A DNA stretch of 48,584 nt. Source: Daldinia sp. FL1419 (lineage: Eukaryota > Ascomycota > Sordariomycetes > Xylariales > Hypoxylaceae). Shown here piece by piece: positions 9,026 through 20,394 of the stretch. Under the pieces are notes generated by a model. The model worked only from the letters and a program-made list of their open reading frames with translations. It was not told where the DNA came from and searched no databases. Position 1 is the stretch's first letter; every line of letters starts with the position of its first letter. The stretch is from positions 1 to 48,584 of the forward strand of contig MU623538.1 in the NCBI GenBank assembly GCA_025201765.1, read 5' to 3'. The translations under genes and the position numbers were made by a program.

Positions 9026-10576
9026 CTATTCTCTCTTTTTATGCATCGCGTCTTCTATAGAGACAACTTCTGGCATCCGGAGTATCGAGGGCCAAACGAG
9101 TCGAAACTTATCCTCATCACCATCCAAGCAGCGGTGGACCCAGATGCGCCAGATAATGTAAAAGTATGCTAATAGAGGCAGTTATGTTAGTGGGGTCTAG
9201 GATCATCATCTACCCGTGTATATATAAGTCTACCCGTTATGCCGGGGATCGAGGTTATACTTACCACCTATTCCAGTCACTGTGGTTATTAAAGGTGTTA
9301 GTTGCCATTTGCAATAGAAACACTTGCAAGAAACGGGGAATTTAGAGGCCTACGTACTAAGGTGCCACCAAGCGTGTCCTTCGAGTATAATAGCCCAAGG
9401 GAGTTGGAGTTGATGTCGCCACCTACGAATTGTGTTACAGTATTCGTTATCCAAGGTCCAGATAAGAAAACCACCGAGGAATATGCTGAGCCCTACGAGA
9501 CCAAATTGTTAGACAAAAATTACCGATTAGGTTACCGTCAGTGGCTTACCCGTCGCAATCATGACCCACATCTGCTTTATCGTCTCATTGGTTGTCGGCA
9601 ACCTCGGGGCGCGATCTTGGCGGTTTCTACTCTCTTCCCTCGCTTTCAGAGCCGGCCGGAGTGTTCGCTCCATAATCCACATGTTGGAGAAAACCACCAG
9701 AGCGGTCAATACTGCGTAGGCATTTTGGTGGAACTTGGGGTCCTTGGTTTCATAATATTTGCTCTGGCAATCCTTTGTTAGGTACGTGTGCAGCTGTGCT
9801 ACGAACAGTGACGAGGGTAAAGACGAACAGTTATGAACCACGCCAGCCAGAGAAGGCCGGCACCAAGGATTGAAGAAAATGGAACAGATCTGCCGTACGT
9901 AAAAGTAGCGAAGCACATGAAGCCTGTCGTATAGATCATAGCAAGTTCGTCCACCAGTTGCATGGGATCTGTGAAATGTTAGAATGCAGCGAACTAGATG
10001 TCAAGAAATCTGCACCTATGCGCCAAGGAAACTTGGACATGGTATCGTCAGTTATTATGCGGGCTTACACTTAAGAGAAGCGTGAAAGAAGGTAGACCCT
10101 AGGCCGACCACAAGGTATCCAGCAAACGTGATGATGAAAATCAAGGGATGTGAGTATTTAATGCACCCTCGGATGCCCTTATAGCCTAGCCATATGAAGA
10201 GAGCATTGGTAAGAGTCTAAACGTAACGAGACGCATGAAACAGATTAGTCTCCGAATCACCACATTCTCCTCATATGTCCCATCTCTTGAACTCGAAGTG
10301 ACGAAGATGGGAATTGGAGGGGTAGACAGAATAAACAGAACAAATTTGGGAGAGAGGAAAGCCTACGTTGCAGACTTCGGCACAGTAGTAACTCATAACA
10401 TAATCCTAAAAGATTTATATCTAGTTAGTATATGTATATGTGATATTACGGCCAGTAAAGTTATAGATAGTTTTACTTGCTTCTTCACAAAAGTTCAAGG
10501 TAGAGCTTTTTTCTCCCCAGAAACCCTGCCGAGGTTCGTGGTAAGGGAAGCTCAAGGCCTCGATGAGGCCCCGCAT
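9026..10576 (-). CDS. Alkaline ceramidase (YPC1/YDC1/ACER family)
   Basis: An ER or Golgi membrane hydrolase that cleaves ceramide to sphingoid base and fatty acid. The model has eight exons: 10576-10481, 10405-10367, 10216-10069, 9968-9829, 9763-9550, 9492-9358, 9279-9265 and 9168-9026, giving 309 aa. The family marks appear in order: GFWGEKSSTLNFCEEDYV near the N-terminus, NTLTNALF, GLGSTFFHASLKYPMQLVDE (the conserved Ser, His and Asp of the metal site), DPKFHQNAYAVLTA, and EGHAWWHLMTG with the two C-terminal metal-binding His. Several hydrophobic spans fit the seven-helix fold. The protein ends in KKRE, a KKxx-type ER retrieval signal. The first intron must begin with GC (gcaagt) to keep CEE-DYV in frame, and exon 7 is only 15 nt. 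The gene is divergent from the golgin gene at 11904. Confidence 0.93.
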
Positions 10577-11903
10577 AGACATATTCATATTCGGAGAGAG
10601 CGGGCGAAGTAAGTAGAGACCGGCTTATAACATGAGCGTCGTCTGATTATATTCAACAAATCTCCAATATGATTAAACGAATCCTGTCTCCCCTGAGCTT
10701 ATAAGTCAACGGATAGGAATAAAGAGAAATATGGAATAGGTTATGTACCCAGAATGGAAGCTGAGCAGGGTTTTAAGAGCGTTTCCGGCACTCCGGTAAG
10801 AATCAAAGTAGCGAAAGTAGTGCAGCAGGTAGTGCCGAACCGTAATACCATTACTAGAACTACATGTGTAACTACATGTGTAACTACTATGTACATCTTG
10901 CCGAAAGCTTATGTCCGTACCTCTATCCCATTATACCATGAACACACCTTCCTTTACGTAGGTACTTACCTATGGAGTATAGCTTATTACCTATTACAGT
11001 AGATGCAGGATCATTCTAGAGACATGCGGGAATGTGCAAGTACGCTAACTTACTCAGGTATGAACGCATGGGCTTCGGGGAAAATCCTTGTTTCCTTTGG
11101 TTTCTAGGCACAGTAACTACCTAACCTACATAGGTGCCTGCTTACCTAATCCAGGTACGTACGTGTACGGTATGCGGCCGCTATTCGCATAACCGACTCG
11201 AATTAATTAAAAGAAAATGATATGAATGATATGCATTTCAACGCAATATACTAAACATAGTTATCGGAGTTCTTTTATGTTTTACTGATGACGCCTTGGG
11301 CGTTTCCCTCTTAAACAGGGACGATCCCCCAATTTGGTTACTGACTAACAATCTTTCTGGGTGTCTGAAACAAACAAAAACCCTTTGGTTGGTGTATTTT
11401 CTGATTAATATAGCTGCCAAGCTTCGCCTGCAGAATCCATCCGCTTTAGCTACAAACTGTTGCGCGAAAGCTGCACCTCGTATTCCTTTGGTTATACAAC
11501 AAGCCTGTCCGGCAATTTACAGCGATAACTTATACCGACTCCGACTACTACTACTACAGGTACTACTACCGCCGCCGCCGCCATCATCTTACTATCTGTC
11601 CGGTTTGCTAGTTTGTTTTTTTATTTTCCTAAGTGAGAAAGAAGAGAAGGAAGCAAATGTTAAGATATTCCGGATTCTATAAATTCTACAGTTTCTACTC
11701 TTAAGTAGGACGGCTAGGACGGGTAGGACGGGTCCAAGTTTCATCTTTCTCGTCGCTGTGACGCGTCAGCAATCAGCGCATAACGTCCTGTACAATGCGA
11801 CGGCTTCTTCTCCGGAATTGCTTGGAAGAACGAACTACGTGCGACATAATCACTCGTTAAAGCTCATCTTTTTAGTTGCAGCGTAGGCCTGAGAGCCTTA
11901 GAT
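10577..11903. promoter_or_regulatory. Divergent intergenic region, ceramidase / TMF1-like
   Basis: About 1.3 kb separates the two start codons. It holds several GTACGT/ACCTACC-type runs near 11100-11170, a CTA microsatellite merging into CCG repeats near 11540-11585, and a GACGGGTAG repeat near 11708-11730 close to the golgin start. No conserved frame was found in it, so it probably contains the two promoters and the 5' leaders. Confidence 0.4.
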
Positions 11904-14511
11904 ATGTCAGCTCCCCAGAAGTCGTCAAGATGGGGCTCCTTCTTGTCCCAGGCTGTCGCTGGTGTCGAAGCTCGTCTTGACAATATACTCGCCGAAGAGG
12001 ATGCGGCAAAGCAGTCATCCTCGCAACGACCGACCAGAACACCATCTACGTCATCCGCTCCCACGGCTCGATCTACTACACCTTCCAAGTCCTCCAATGA
12101 CCGATTGCAAGAGCGGCTGGCTAGGGCCGTCGCCGCAAGGAATGCTGCTCAAAAAACCGACGCTTCACCCGCTAGATTAAGCACCGAATCAGCTCCACCA
12201 GCCCAAAGTCCCCGTACCAGCACCGACGTTCCTCCCGCGGTATCCACGATGCAGTCCCCACCAGGCTCCGAGACAGAAACCACGAAGGACGATAGAATTC
12301 CCAAAGCGCCTGCTTCGTCTGCACCGGGCGACGAGACTCCTGCGGCTTCGCTGACTCCGGCGGCTGATGAGCAAAGTTCCGAAAAGGTGGCGGATATCCC
12401 GTCACAACCCGATCGCAATGTTCAGGATGACGAGAAAGCCGAGCCGCCGACGATGGACGATAAGGACGGGCCTGTGGAGGCCGAAAATAATGCAGTGTCT
12501 TCAGGCTTATACGAGCAGCGCATTGCCGACCTAGAAAAGGCCTTGGAAGAGGCCAACGCGCAGCACCAGGAAGAACTTCATAGTCATGTCGAAAGAGTCG
12601 ACGCCCTACAGGCCAAACTACAATATTTAGCCCGGCAAGTGTCAGACGCGGCAAGGGCTTCTGCTGCTACCGCGCCGGCAGGCAGTGCTAAGAAAGATGC
12701 CGAGAAAGACCAGCAGATTGCTCAACTGATGGAAGAAGGGCAGAAACTGGCGAATACGGAACAAAAACATAGGAGCATGATCAAAAAACTAAGAGGCCAA
12801 CTTGTTGTGGCTGAGAAGGAGCTGAATGAGCAAAAAATCTGGCGTCAGAAAGCCGAGGCGGAGCTCAATACTCTACGTAGAAAGCTACACGAGCATGGCG
12901 ACGTTGAGAAGGCCAATGCGGATTCTCAGAAGCAAATAAGCCAACTGAGAAGGAATCTAGAAGCATTAAGAGCTGAAATTTCTTCCAAAGATGGTACTAT
13001 ATCCGAGCTCAAGGATCGTCTCCAGGAGGAATCCGATCGGGCCAAGACATTGACCGCCAAGGTAAATGATCAGTTACGAGAGGCTGGAGAGAAGCATGCG
13101 AAAGAATTAGAAGAAGCGGTTGCGACGCTAGAGGTAGAGAAGAGTTTAATAGCCGACCGTGCCAAGTTACAAGCAACAGAGCTACAAGAAAAGGCCGACA
13201 GAGCCGCGGAGCGGTTTCGTGCCATGGAGTTGGAGCTTAAGGGGGAGGTCCATATTCTCGAGAGCAAATTAGAAGCCCTTCGAATTCGAGCGGAAGAGGC
13301 ATCGACAGGCGCCGTAGGTGATGCACAAGCGAAGCTGCTTCGCCAGATAGAGACACTGCAGACACAATATTCCATCGCCAGCGAAAACTGGCAAGGTATA
13401 GAGGCGTCTTTAATTGCCAAGACTGCGGCCCTGGAGAAAGAAAGGGATGAAGCATTGCGACGGGAATCGGAAATACGACGGAAAGCTCGGGAGACAGTAA
13501 GTTACTTGATGAACTTCTAGACTAAACAGGAAAGCTAATGGTTTGGGTTAGGCTTCCCGAGCTAAACGCCAGGAGGAAGAGTTAGAAGAAGCCAGAAACC
13601 AGCTTCCTAGCGTACAAGAAGACTTGTCTTCGCACAGATCAGAAATCGAAAGCTTGCGCAAGCGAGCCGAGGAGGCAGAGGCCGCGTTAGCCGAAGCAAA
13701 ATCGGATTTTGAGCGACAGCGGATAGCATGGAAAGAAGAAAAGACCGAGCAAGCAGATCCAGATCGGCGAAACTGGCTGGAAGATATACCGACTGCTGCT
13801 TTCCGCAACATTAGCCGTCCAGAATCACCTTTGTTGGCAGCGCCACAGAGAACCTTTAGCGGCGAATTCCTAGGATTACAAAGTTACCCGACGAGACTAC
13901 GTAAAGCCTCGGCACCCTCTAGTAACGGCGAACCGAGTCCCGGTGATCGGCCGGCGTCAGCAAGGCGACCATCGGGTTTGCCCCCTATGCGGTCACCCAT
14001 GTTCCCCTTCTCCTCGGTGCAGTCGTCGGGAACACCGCCGTCTCTCTCTGGCGGTTTGGAGATATTAGCTTCTCCGCCGGCGCATCCCGTCGATAGGGAC
14101 GATGTTTTTGAGAACGAAACTCCATCATCTCCACAGAACGTATTACAAGATATGATGTCCGTATCTACTATGACAGCGGGGCCGTCAGTACAATTAGTTG
14201 AGAGGATGAGCGCCGTAGTCCGTCGATTAGAAAGCGAGAAGGTAGCAGCCAAGGAAGAGCTGGCTAGAATTTCAAGTCAACGAGACGAGGCTCGCGGAGA
14301 GATCGTCGTTCTAATGAAGGAGATTGAGGCCGAAAAGGGGGCTAAGAAGAAAGTGGAAGAACTGGAGAAGGAGGTGGCGGTCATTCATGAAAGGTACCAA
14401 ACTACGCTGGAGATGCTCGGGGAAAAGAGCGAGCTAGTAGAAGAGCTACGCGCGGATGTAGACGATGTCAAAGCCATGTATAGAGACCTCGTGGAACGCA
14501 CAATTAAATAA
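11904..14511 (+). CDS. TMF1/Sgm1-like coiled-coil golgin
   Basis: A homologue of TATA element modulatory factor (yeast Sgm1), a Golgi-associated coiled-coil tether that binds Rab6/Ypt6-type GTPases. There are two exons, 11904-13496 and 13552-14511, for 850 aa; the 55-nt intron (gtaagt...ttag) is in phase 0 and restores RRKARET-ASRAKRQEEE. The N-terminus SRWGSFLSQAVAGVEARLD, with a membrane-binding-like amphipathic look, is typical of the family. A Pro/Ser/Thr-rich linker follows to about residue 190, then long heptad-rich coiled coils, a second disordered stretch (about 600-720) and a final coiled coil RMSAVVRRLESEKVAAKEEL to MYRDLVERTIK, which matches the conserved C-terminal TMF domain. The start is the first ATG of the frame. 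The 3' end lies 123 bp from the convergent gankyrin gene. Confidence 0.88.
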
Positions 14512-14634
14512 GGAGGCGGCGACTCTTGTCTGGGCTTTATATTACGCCTGAGTATCTTGGGGTATAGGACATAGTGGAATGCTATGAATAGCGTACGCGA
14601 TTAACGACAAACAATCAGTATCTATAAAACCAAG

Positions 14635-15765
14635 TTATAAGTCGATTCCTTCGTTCTCGGCCTCTCGCTCAATGTATTTGCGAACTTGCTTGTCAGGAGC
14701 AAGATCCAACGCGAGATATCCGTCGGAATCTCGCTTGTCGATCTCGGCGCCAGCTTTTAACAAGGCAACGGCAGTATCTCCTGCGTAGGTGCTATTAGCG
14801 AAGCTGTGAAATGTTTTCTATCTGCAACTCGGTATAGGAAGAAACTAACCGTGACCCTCGGCTACCGCATGGTGCAGGGGCGTGTATCCCGAATTATCAG
14901 TCGCGTTAAGCGGGCTCTTGCTTTGCAACAAGAGGTTGACCATGGGCGCCGAACCAACGGCCGCCGCTCGGTGAATTGGATACTGGCCGCGCTTGTCCCG
15001 GACTCTCGTCGAAGCTGGCGGCTTGTGATCTAGAAGTTTACGGGCTACCTCGAGATTATTCTTGGAAGCGACAAAGTGAAGAGCTGTCTGTGCTGACATT
15101 AGCTATCGGTTCCGTAAGCCTGCGTGGAGATTGCGGCCCAGCCACGCACTTGTCCGTTGTTATCTACTAGAGTTAGCTTTCGTAGGTTTTATGCTTGACG
15201 TTCAGGGGTAAGACTCACTCTTCTGGTTCACGTCGGCGCCCCTGGAGAGTAGAAGGTCGACTATTGTGTCGCCGTCTTTAACGCTTGCCGCGATCATCAA
15301 CGGAGTCCAGCCGCTGTCATCCTTAGAGGCTGTTGTTAGCTGTGTGGAAATGATCGCACAGGCCGTGTGATGGGGGTCAAGGGGCCTACGATAACGGATT
15401 TTGCTTACTTCGACATCGGGATCAAAGTCCTTCTTTTGAGCCAACGTTAGAACTATAGGATGGCTGTTTGCAGATGCAGCCCAGTGAATAGGAAGGCGAC
15501 CGTCGTCATCCTTGAGACGGGATAGTTGGGGGTCTGCCTGTTTGGTTTGTTAGCTATACGGGAATTCCATGAAATAGGTTATATTCGTGACCTTACATTC
15601 AATAAGGACTCGACTATAGTAACTGTCGTAAATACCTAAGATTAGTTATTTCAGTAGCCGAGAGAAATTCGGCGAAGGAGAAGAGACAGGAGAAGAGATA
15701 GGTATGCTACCTTTGCCTTCCCGGGCGGCTGCGTGTATGGCATATTTGGACTGATCGGAATCCAT
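14635..15765 (-). CDS. Gankyrin/Nas6-type ankyrin protein (26S proteasome chaperone)
   Basis: An ankyrin-repeat chaperone that helps assemble the proteasome 19S base by binding an Rpt ATPase (PSMD10/Nas6 family). Seven exons: 15765-15711, 15622-15597, 15537-15409, 15339-15219, 15163-15150, 15087-14850 and 14780-14635, for 242 aa. It starts MDSDQSKYAIHAAAREGKV. Successive repeats follow: DDDGRLPIHWAASANSHPIV, DDSGWTPLMIAASVKDGDTI, GQTALHFVASKNNLEVARKL, RGQYPIHRAAAVGSAPMVNL, GYTPLHHAVAEGHGDTAVAL and DGYLALDLAPD. Exon 5 has only 14 nt (it encodes NNGQ) and exon 2 only 26 nt. The 69-nt third intron lacks stops, so a naive reading would include it; removing it restores the repeat spacing. Divergent from PRP46. 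Confidence 0.88.
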
Positions 15766-16395
15766 TTCATATAATGGTTGTTTTAATAAGATGTCCGTAT
15801 CTCCTCAAGTTAGTATCACTCGATTTTGGTGAGTTGAACCGCGAGAGCAAGTCGGGTAAGTCTTGGCTCTTGACGATCGAAAGGGATAGTCACCTCGTAG
15901 TCGCCCTCGTATGTGATTCGTTTACTCGAAGAAGGAGGCTATCTCTTTTATGCTTGTGGAGGAGAAGAACGGATATATGGTTTCCATTCTCTAATAAGTC
16001 TAGGTTAGGCTCCTGAGGTACAGCGTCATTCACACGCATTTATTCCATGTATTCGAGTACCTCTAGGCTCTAGTAAAGTACCCCCGGGATACATATGCGC
16101 AAATCGAGAGAATATTCAGCTACCGGGTCGTACGGTGTACCTACTTGTACATATTTATACTTAGGTACCTACCTACGTATTCGTACATGTAGCATTATCG
16201 ATAAGCATTATCGATAATGCTGGTTACCTACCTTTGTACCCCTGGCTTAGATCCAATGAATTCACTCCGGGCATTTTGCTCAACTTATCACTCTTTTTAC
16301 CAAAACCTTCGCCCATCATCGCTATTATCACTTATCATCAAATCCATCATACGGAATAATACGGAATAATACGCAACAACCACCCAACCAACACC
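15766..16395. promoter_or_regulatory. Divergent promoter region, gankyrin / PRP46
   Basis: About 630 bp between the two ATGs. The half next to PRP46 has clustered GTACCTACC/TACGTA motifs (16130-16190) and the ATCGAT palindrome listed separately. The 120 bp before the PRP46 ATG are pyrimidine- and CAT-rich with ACGGAATA repeated twice, and the ATG context is ACCATGG. Confidence 0.4.
16191..16221. promoter_or_regulatory. 18-bp perfect palindrome with upstream direct half-copy
   Basis: AGCATTATCGATAATGCT (16204-16221) is a perfect palindrome centred on ATCGAT, and its left 13 bases also occur immediately upstream (16191-16203). It lies about 175 bp before the PRP46 start. It could bind a dimeric factor such as a DREF- or GATA-like protein; this is inference from symmetry and position only. 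Confidence 0.45.
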
Positions 16396-17847
16396 ATGGA
16401 GGTCGGTCAGACCGATCTCAAATCTCTCGTGTTAGAGAACGCCCGACGCTCGAAATCTCTATTCGCGGATCCTTCGTCCGGCGAGTCGGCGCGCAAGAAA
16501 GTCAAGCTATTCGACGACGCGCTCGAGCCTCAACGCGAGAAAGATGCTCTATCCATTCGCCTCCGCGCCGAATATCAAGATGTACGAGAATTGCCCCCTG
16601 CACTAGCTCAGAAGCAAGCTAGCGCTATGAGCGCTAGAAAGAAGGGCAAGAGACCAGCTGCGAACGAACCTCCGGCCGCACCCGAAGACCAAAAGACGCA
16701 AAAGTTGATCCAAGGCATCGCGGAGTCTTCCCCTAACCCGAATAAACTGCCGTCGAGCTCCAACGCGTTGGTCCATTTACAAAAGCCCGCAGCTGACTCG
16801 GCCAGATCAAATACTTCCACGTCTCAATCCCTAAGCGTCGCTCGAGCGCAGGCTACGCATCAGATCAAGCCCGACTGGCACCCGCCATGGAAGCTTATGC
16901 GAGTCATCTCCGGCCACCTAGGCTGGGTACGAGCTCTGGCCGTCGAGCCGCACAATCAATGGTTTGCTAGCGGTGCTGGCGACCGCACTATCAAGATCTG
17001 GGATTTGGCCACGGGAAACCTGAGATTGACTTTGACCGGTCACATCTCCACCGTACGAGGCCTGGCCGTATCCCCTCGACACCCGTATCTATTTTCCTGT
17101 GGTGAGGATAAGATGGTGAAATGTTGGGATTTGGAGACGAATAAGGTGATCAGACATTACCACGGCCATTTGAGCGGCGTGTACACTCTTTCGTTACACC
17201 CCACGTTAGACGTTCTAGTCACAGGTGGACGTGATGGCGTAGCTCGTGTTTGGGATATGCGCACGCGCAGCAATATTCACGTGCTCTCAGGCCACAAGGG
17301 TACCGTCGCCGACGTCAAGTGTCAAGAAGCCGACCCGCAAGTCATATCCGCATCCCTCGATTCCACGGTACGATTATGGGACTTGGCAGCCGGCAAGACC
17401 ATGGGCGTCCTTACACACCATAAGAAAGGTGTCCGCGCGTTGGCCTTGCACCCTAGCGAATTCACTTTCGCGACGGGCAGCACGGGCAGCATCAAGCAGT
17501 GGAAGTGTCCCGAGGGTGCCTTCATGGGTAATTTCGAGGGCCACAACGCCATCATCAATTCCCTCGCCGTCAACGAGGACGTCTTGTTTTCCGGTGGCGA
17601 TAATGGTTCCATGAGCTTCTGGGATTGGAAGACGGGTCATAGGTTCCAGGCTTTGGACTCGATCGCCCAGCCGGGTTCCCTAGATGCCGAGGCAGGTATC
17701 ATGAGTTCGACTTTCGACCGCACGGGTCTCAGGTTGATCGTCGGCGAGGCGGATAAGACGATTAAGATATGGAAACAGGACGAGAAGGCTACGCCCGAGA
17801 CGCATCCGCTCGAGTGGAAGCCTACGCTAGGGAGACAGAAGTATTAA
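16396..17847 (+). CDS. PRP46: Pre-mRNA-splicing factor PRP46 (PLRG1), WD40 protein
   Basis: A core subunit of the Prp19-associated (NineTeen) complex, needed to activate the spliceosome. It is a single exon of 483 aa, as expected for fungal PRP46. The N-terminal 150 residues are charged and disordered, with MEVGQTDLKSLVLENARRSK typical of the family. PDWHPPWKLMRVISGHLGWV then opens seven WD40 repeats with clear GH...WD spacing: SGAGDRTIKIWD, SCGEDKMVKCWD, TGGRDGVARVWDMRTRSNIH, SASLDSTVRLWD, ATGSTGSIKQWK, SGGDNGSMSFWD and GEADKTIKIWK. ACCATGG gives a strong start context. It converges with ORC1, 219 bp apart. Confidence 0.96.
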   Translation: MEVGQTDLKSLVLENARRSKSLFADPSSGESARKKVKLFDDALEPQREKDALSIRLRAEYQDVRELPPALAQKQASAMSARKKGKRPAANEPPAAPEDQKTQKLIQGIAESSPNPNKLPSSSNALVHLQKPAADSARSNTSTSQSLSVARAQATHQIKPDWHPPWKLMRVISGHLGWVRALAVEPHNQWFASGAGDRTIKIWDLATGNLRLTLTGHISTVRGLAVSPRHPYLFSCGEDKMVKCWDLETNKVIRHYHGHLSGVYTLSLHPTLDVLVTGGRDGVARVWDMRTRSNIHVLSGHKGTVADVKCQEADPQVISASLDSTVRLWDLAAGKTMGVLTHHKKGVRALALHPSEFTFATGSTGSIKQWKCPEGAFMGNFEGHNAIINSLAVNEDVLFSGGDNGSMSFWDWKTGHRFQALDSIAQPGSLDAEAGIMSSTFDRTGLRLIVGEADKTIKIWKQDEKATPETHPLEWKPTLGRQKY

Positions 17848-18066
17848 TTAAGTATTAGGATGGGGGGATTTTTTTTTCTTTTCTTTTTTATAGAAAAAAA
17901 GGCGTTATTGATCGCATTGCGCTGCCAGCACTAAAAGGGGGATACTTTAGTTATAAATGTTTATTTGCCTTACGCTACGAAGGATGGAAACAGATGATAA
18001 CTATTAGGGGGGTATTAACGTCGTGAATCCTGGTTTTTTTTTGGGGGGGGGGGTACTACTTGTACA
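17848..18066. other. Convergent 3' region with T and G homopolymer runs
   Basis: Between the stop codons of PRP46 and ORC1 there are a T-rich run near 17870-17893 and a T9-G10 run near 18036-18053. These fit poly(A)/3'-end signals of the two genes. No coding frame. Confidence 0.4.
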
Positions 18067-20394
18067 TTAGAACGCTATACCCAGCGCCCGAATTTCCGGG
18101 TCGTCTCGAAATGCAAGCTTGATCTCTTCATCACCTACAGCAAGCCTAATCTTGCTCGGTCGCTCCGCCCGTTGCCCTTCGAGAATGATGATTCCGGCCC
18201 CGGTGAGATCGACGGCAGCGGTACTAATTCCTGCTGGTCTGGGGAGCTTTTGTTCTTTCTTTCGCGTACTCATATCCGCTTTGGAATCCTTATCCGTTGT
18301 TTGCCGTAGTAAACCAACTCGACGACTTCTAGCGTCTAATACAAGAGCTCGATTCATCTCCTCCATTACATCACCATAGGTGCTATCAGGCAAGCCCGTA
18401 CGCTCATTTCTCACGAGCAGGGACGCGAGAATTAACTTGGAAGCGAACGGCAGTGCTCGTAAATATTGTTGTAAGGGGCTTGTTGTTGCTTCGTTGATTG
18501 CCCGCTTTACTGTCGCTATAGTGACCTTGCCCCTAGAGCTCTTTGCTTTATCTGCTTCACCCGTCTTTGCCTTTGCCCTCTTACTTGGCGTCCCTGGGTC
18601 AGGTTCCGCGCCCTTGACATCAGCTTCGGCTAATTCTACTGCTCGTCGGCAGATGTCGAGGGCACGCCGGGCGTCACCGCTCACAGCGGCGACTTTACGG
18701 CTAGCAAACTGGACGGCATCCGGCTCGACTATGTTACCTGGAACGCCTTCAAGTCGCGACTGGATAATCTTCATGAGCTGTTCGTGATTATAACCGGGGA
18801 ATGTAATTCGTGTCAGTCCTAAACGACTGCTAATTTTGTTGCTGAGTGTTCGTTCCGGCAAGTCCATTGTATTAGCCACCGCTAGCACAATAAGTCGCGA
18901 GTGTCTTAGGCCAGGCCAGTTGAAGAAGTTATACATGACACTCTGGTTCTTGTTAACGAGTTGGTCCAGCTCATCCATGAGAACGACACAGGGAACTCGC
19001 CGAGGGCTCGGGTTATTAAATTCTCGCTCTAGGAGATCTAGCGCCTGGCTTGGACTGACACGCTGCCCTTTTAGAGCCTCCCAAAGGAGGGAGTACGATT
19101 GGTGCGGATCAGGGATTTTCATGCCGTTGATTTCGACAAAAATGAAATCATCTAACTCGTCGGATCCAACTGCCTCGTCTAGCTTTGATACCACCTCACG
19201 TACGGTAGCCGTCTTCCCAGTTCCGGGCGTACCGGAAATGTAGATACAGGCGCCGGATCCATCGGTGATAGCAGCTTCGAGGTGTGAATACACTAGGGAG
19301 AATTCTGATTCTCGACATGGCAAACTAGTAGGTACTGATGCAACATGCAATTGGGCTCGTGCGATCTGGAACGGGGAAGACTGGTGGTGGCTTGGAGAAA
19401 GGACGCGAGTGGCAAGCGGTGTGAATTCCAATGCCTTTTTCACCACAACTCTAGTAGCTAAAGTTAATAGGACTAGATCAAGATTTACGGGGCACGATTA
19501 ACCGAGGATTCAAATACATACCTGCGGTTGGAAGGTGTCACGACTTGTTTCGTCTTCTGCTTCTTTCTAGGTGTCGTTACGGGTCGCGGCGCACCATCAT
19601 CAGAGGCGTAGTCCTCATCTCTCTCTGGCTGGGCAGCCACATATTCAGTTTCTTGGGTAGAAATATCTTGATTACGGCGTTTTCTTGTCGACCTCGTCCC
19701 GCTCCGTACCAACTCTAGTAAGTCATCTACATCCCCTTCTCTACCAGAATAGACATCTTCCCATACAAACTCTTCTGTGTATGTTGCAGTTCTCGTATTA
19801 CATCCTCTTCTACAAATGAAGGTCTTGTTGTAGCCTGGTGAGCTACGAGGGATCTTGCCACTAGGATATTCCTGCTGGAACTTCTTCTGGGACATAACTA
19901 CGGCTCTGCCGTTGATGGAAGCCAACGGATTTATATCAGAGGATGGCGTGATGTATAGTTCATTCTAAACTCGAGGCAATTAGCAAAAGGGGGCAATAGA
20001 AGGGGAACCGTATAGGCTAGTATAAAACACCAACCGGCAAGAAATCAGCCCTCTTCCTATCGCTATTTCGAATCTCTTTCTCGGTAGAGAACCAAAGAAA
20101 ATTAGCAGCTTTGTCTCCATCCTCGTCGGCTTCGCGAAATTCGGATACTATAGCAACCCATGCTTCATTAGATCCTTCAGCTTTTAAGAGAACACAATCG
20201 CCAACGTAGCATTCAAAGTTACCCATGCGGGCACCTATTACGCTATTATGTATGTTCCTCTTCCTCTTGGTCGACGACGCAGAGGGCTCAGCTTCCCGAT
20301 ATATCCATTCCCAGGGGTGATCATCGACACCCAATTCGTCATCCGAATCATCTCTGGCGACCCCCCTGATGACGTTGGAAGAGCGGCGGGCCAT
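18067..20394 (-). CDS. ORC1: Origin recognition complex subunit 1 (ORC1), BAH + AAA+ ATPase
   Basis: The largest ORC subunit; it binds replication origins and, with ATP, loads the MCM helicase. Three exons, 20394-20035, 19964-19522 and 19450-18067, give 728 aa. A BAH domain spans roughly residues 30-170 (GNFECYVGDCVLLKAEGS, then NELYITPSSDINPLASINGR across the first intron). A basic disordered linker follows, then the AAA+ module with Walker A GTPGTGKT (about 341-348), Walker B VVLMDELDQL, sensor 1 AVANTMDLPER and sensor 2 SGDARRALDICRRAVE. The C-terminal part resembles the winged-helix region. The last acceptor is the second of two nearby AGs (gctactag), because the first leads to a stop. 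Divergent from the gene at 21509. Confidence 0.95.

Noticed and set aside
9302..9781. 159-aa plus-strand open frame
   Set aside because: It lies antisense to ceramidase exons 5-6, whose motifs are conserved; the plus frame shows no family features.
9764..9828. Apparent stop codon and frameshift in the ceramidase (RHCS then stop)
   Set aside because: A 65-nt intron with a CTAAC branch point and gccag acceptor removes it and joins WFIT to SKYYETKDPKFHQ in frame, so the gene is intact.
10235..10612. 125-aa plus-strand open frame
   Set aside because: Antisense to the first exons and introns of the ceramidase gene.
15340..15408. Extra 23 residues in the gankyrin reading frame
   Set aside because: The stop-free segment has a gtaagc donor and cacacag acceptor in phase 0, and its removal restores ankyrin spacing, so it is an intron.
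18836..19243. 135-aa plus-strand frame
   Set aside because: Antisense shadow of the ORC1 AAA+ domain.
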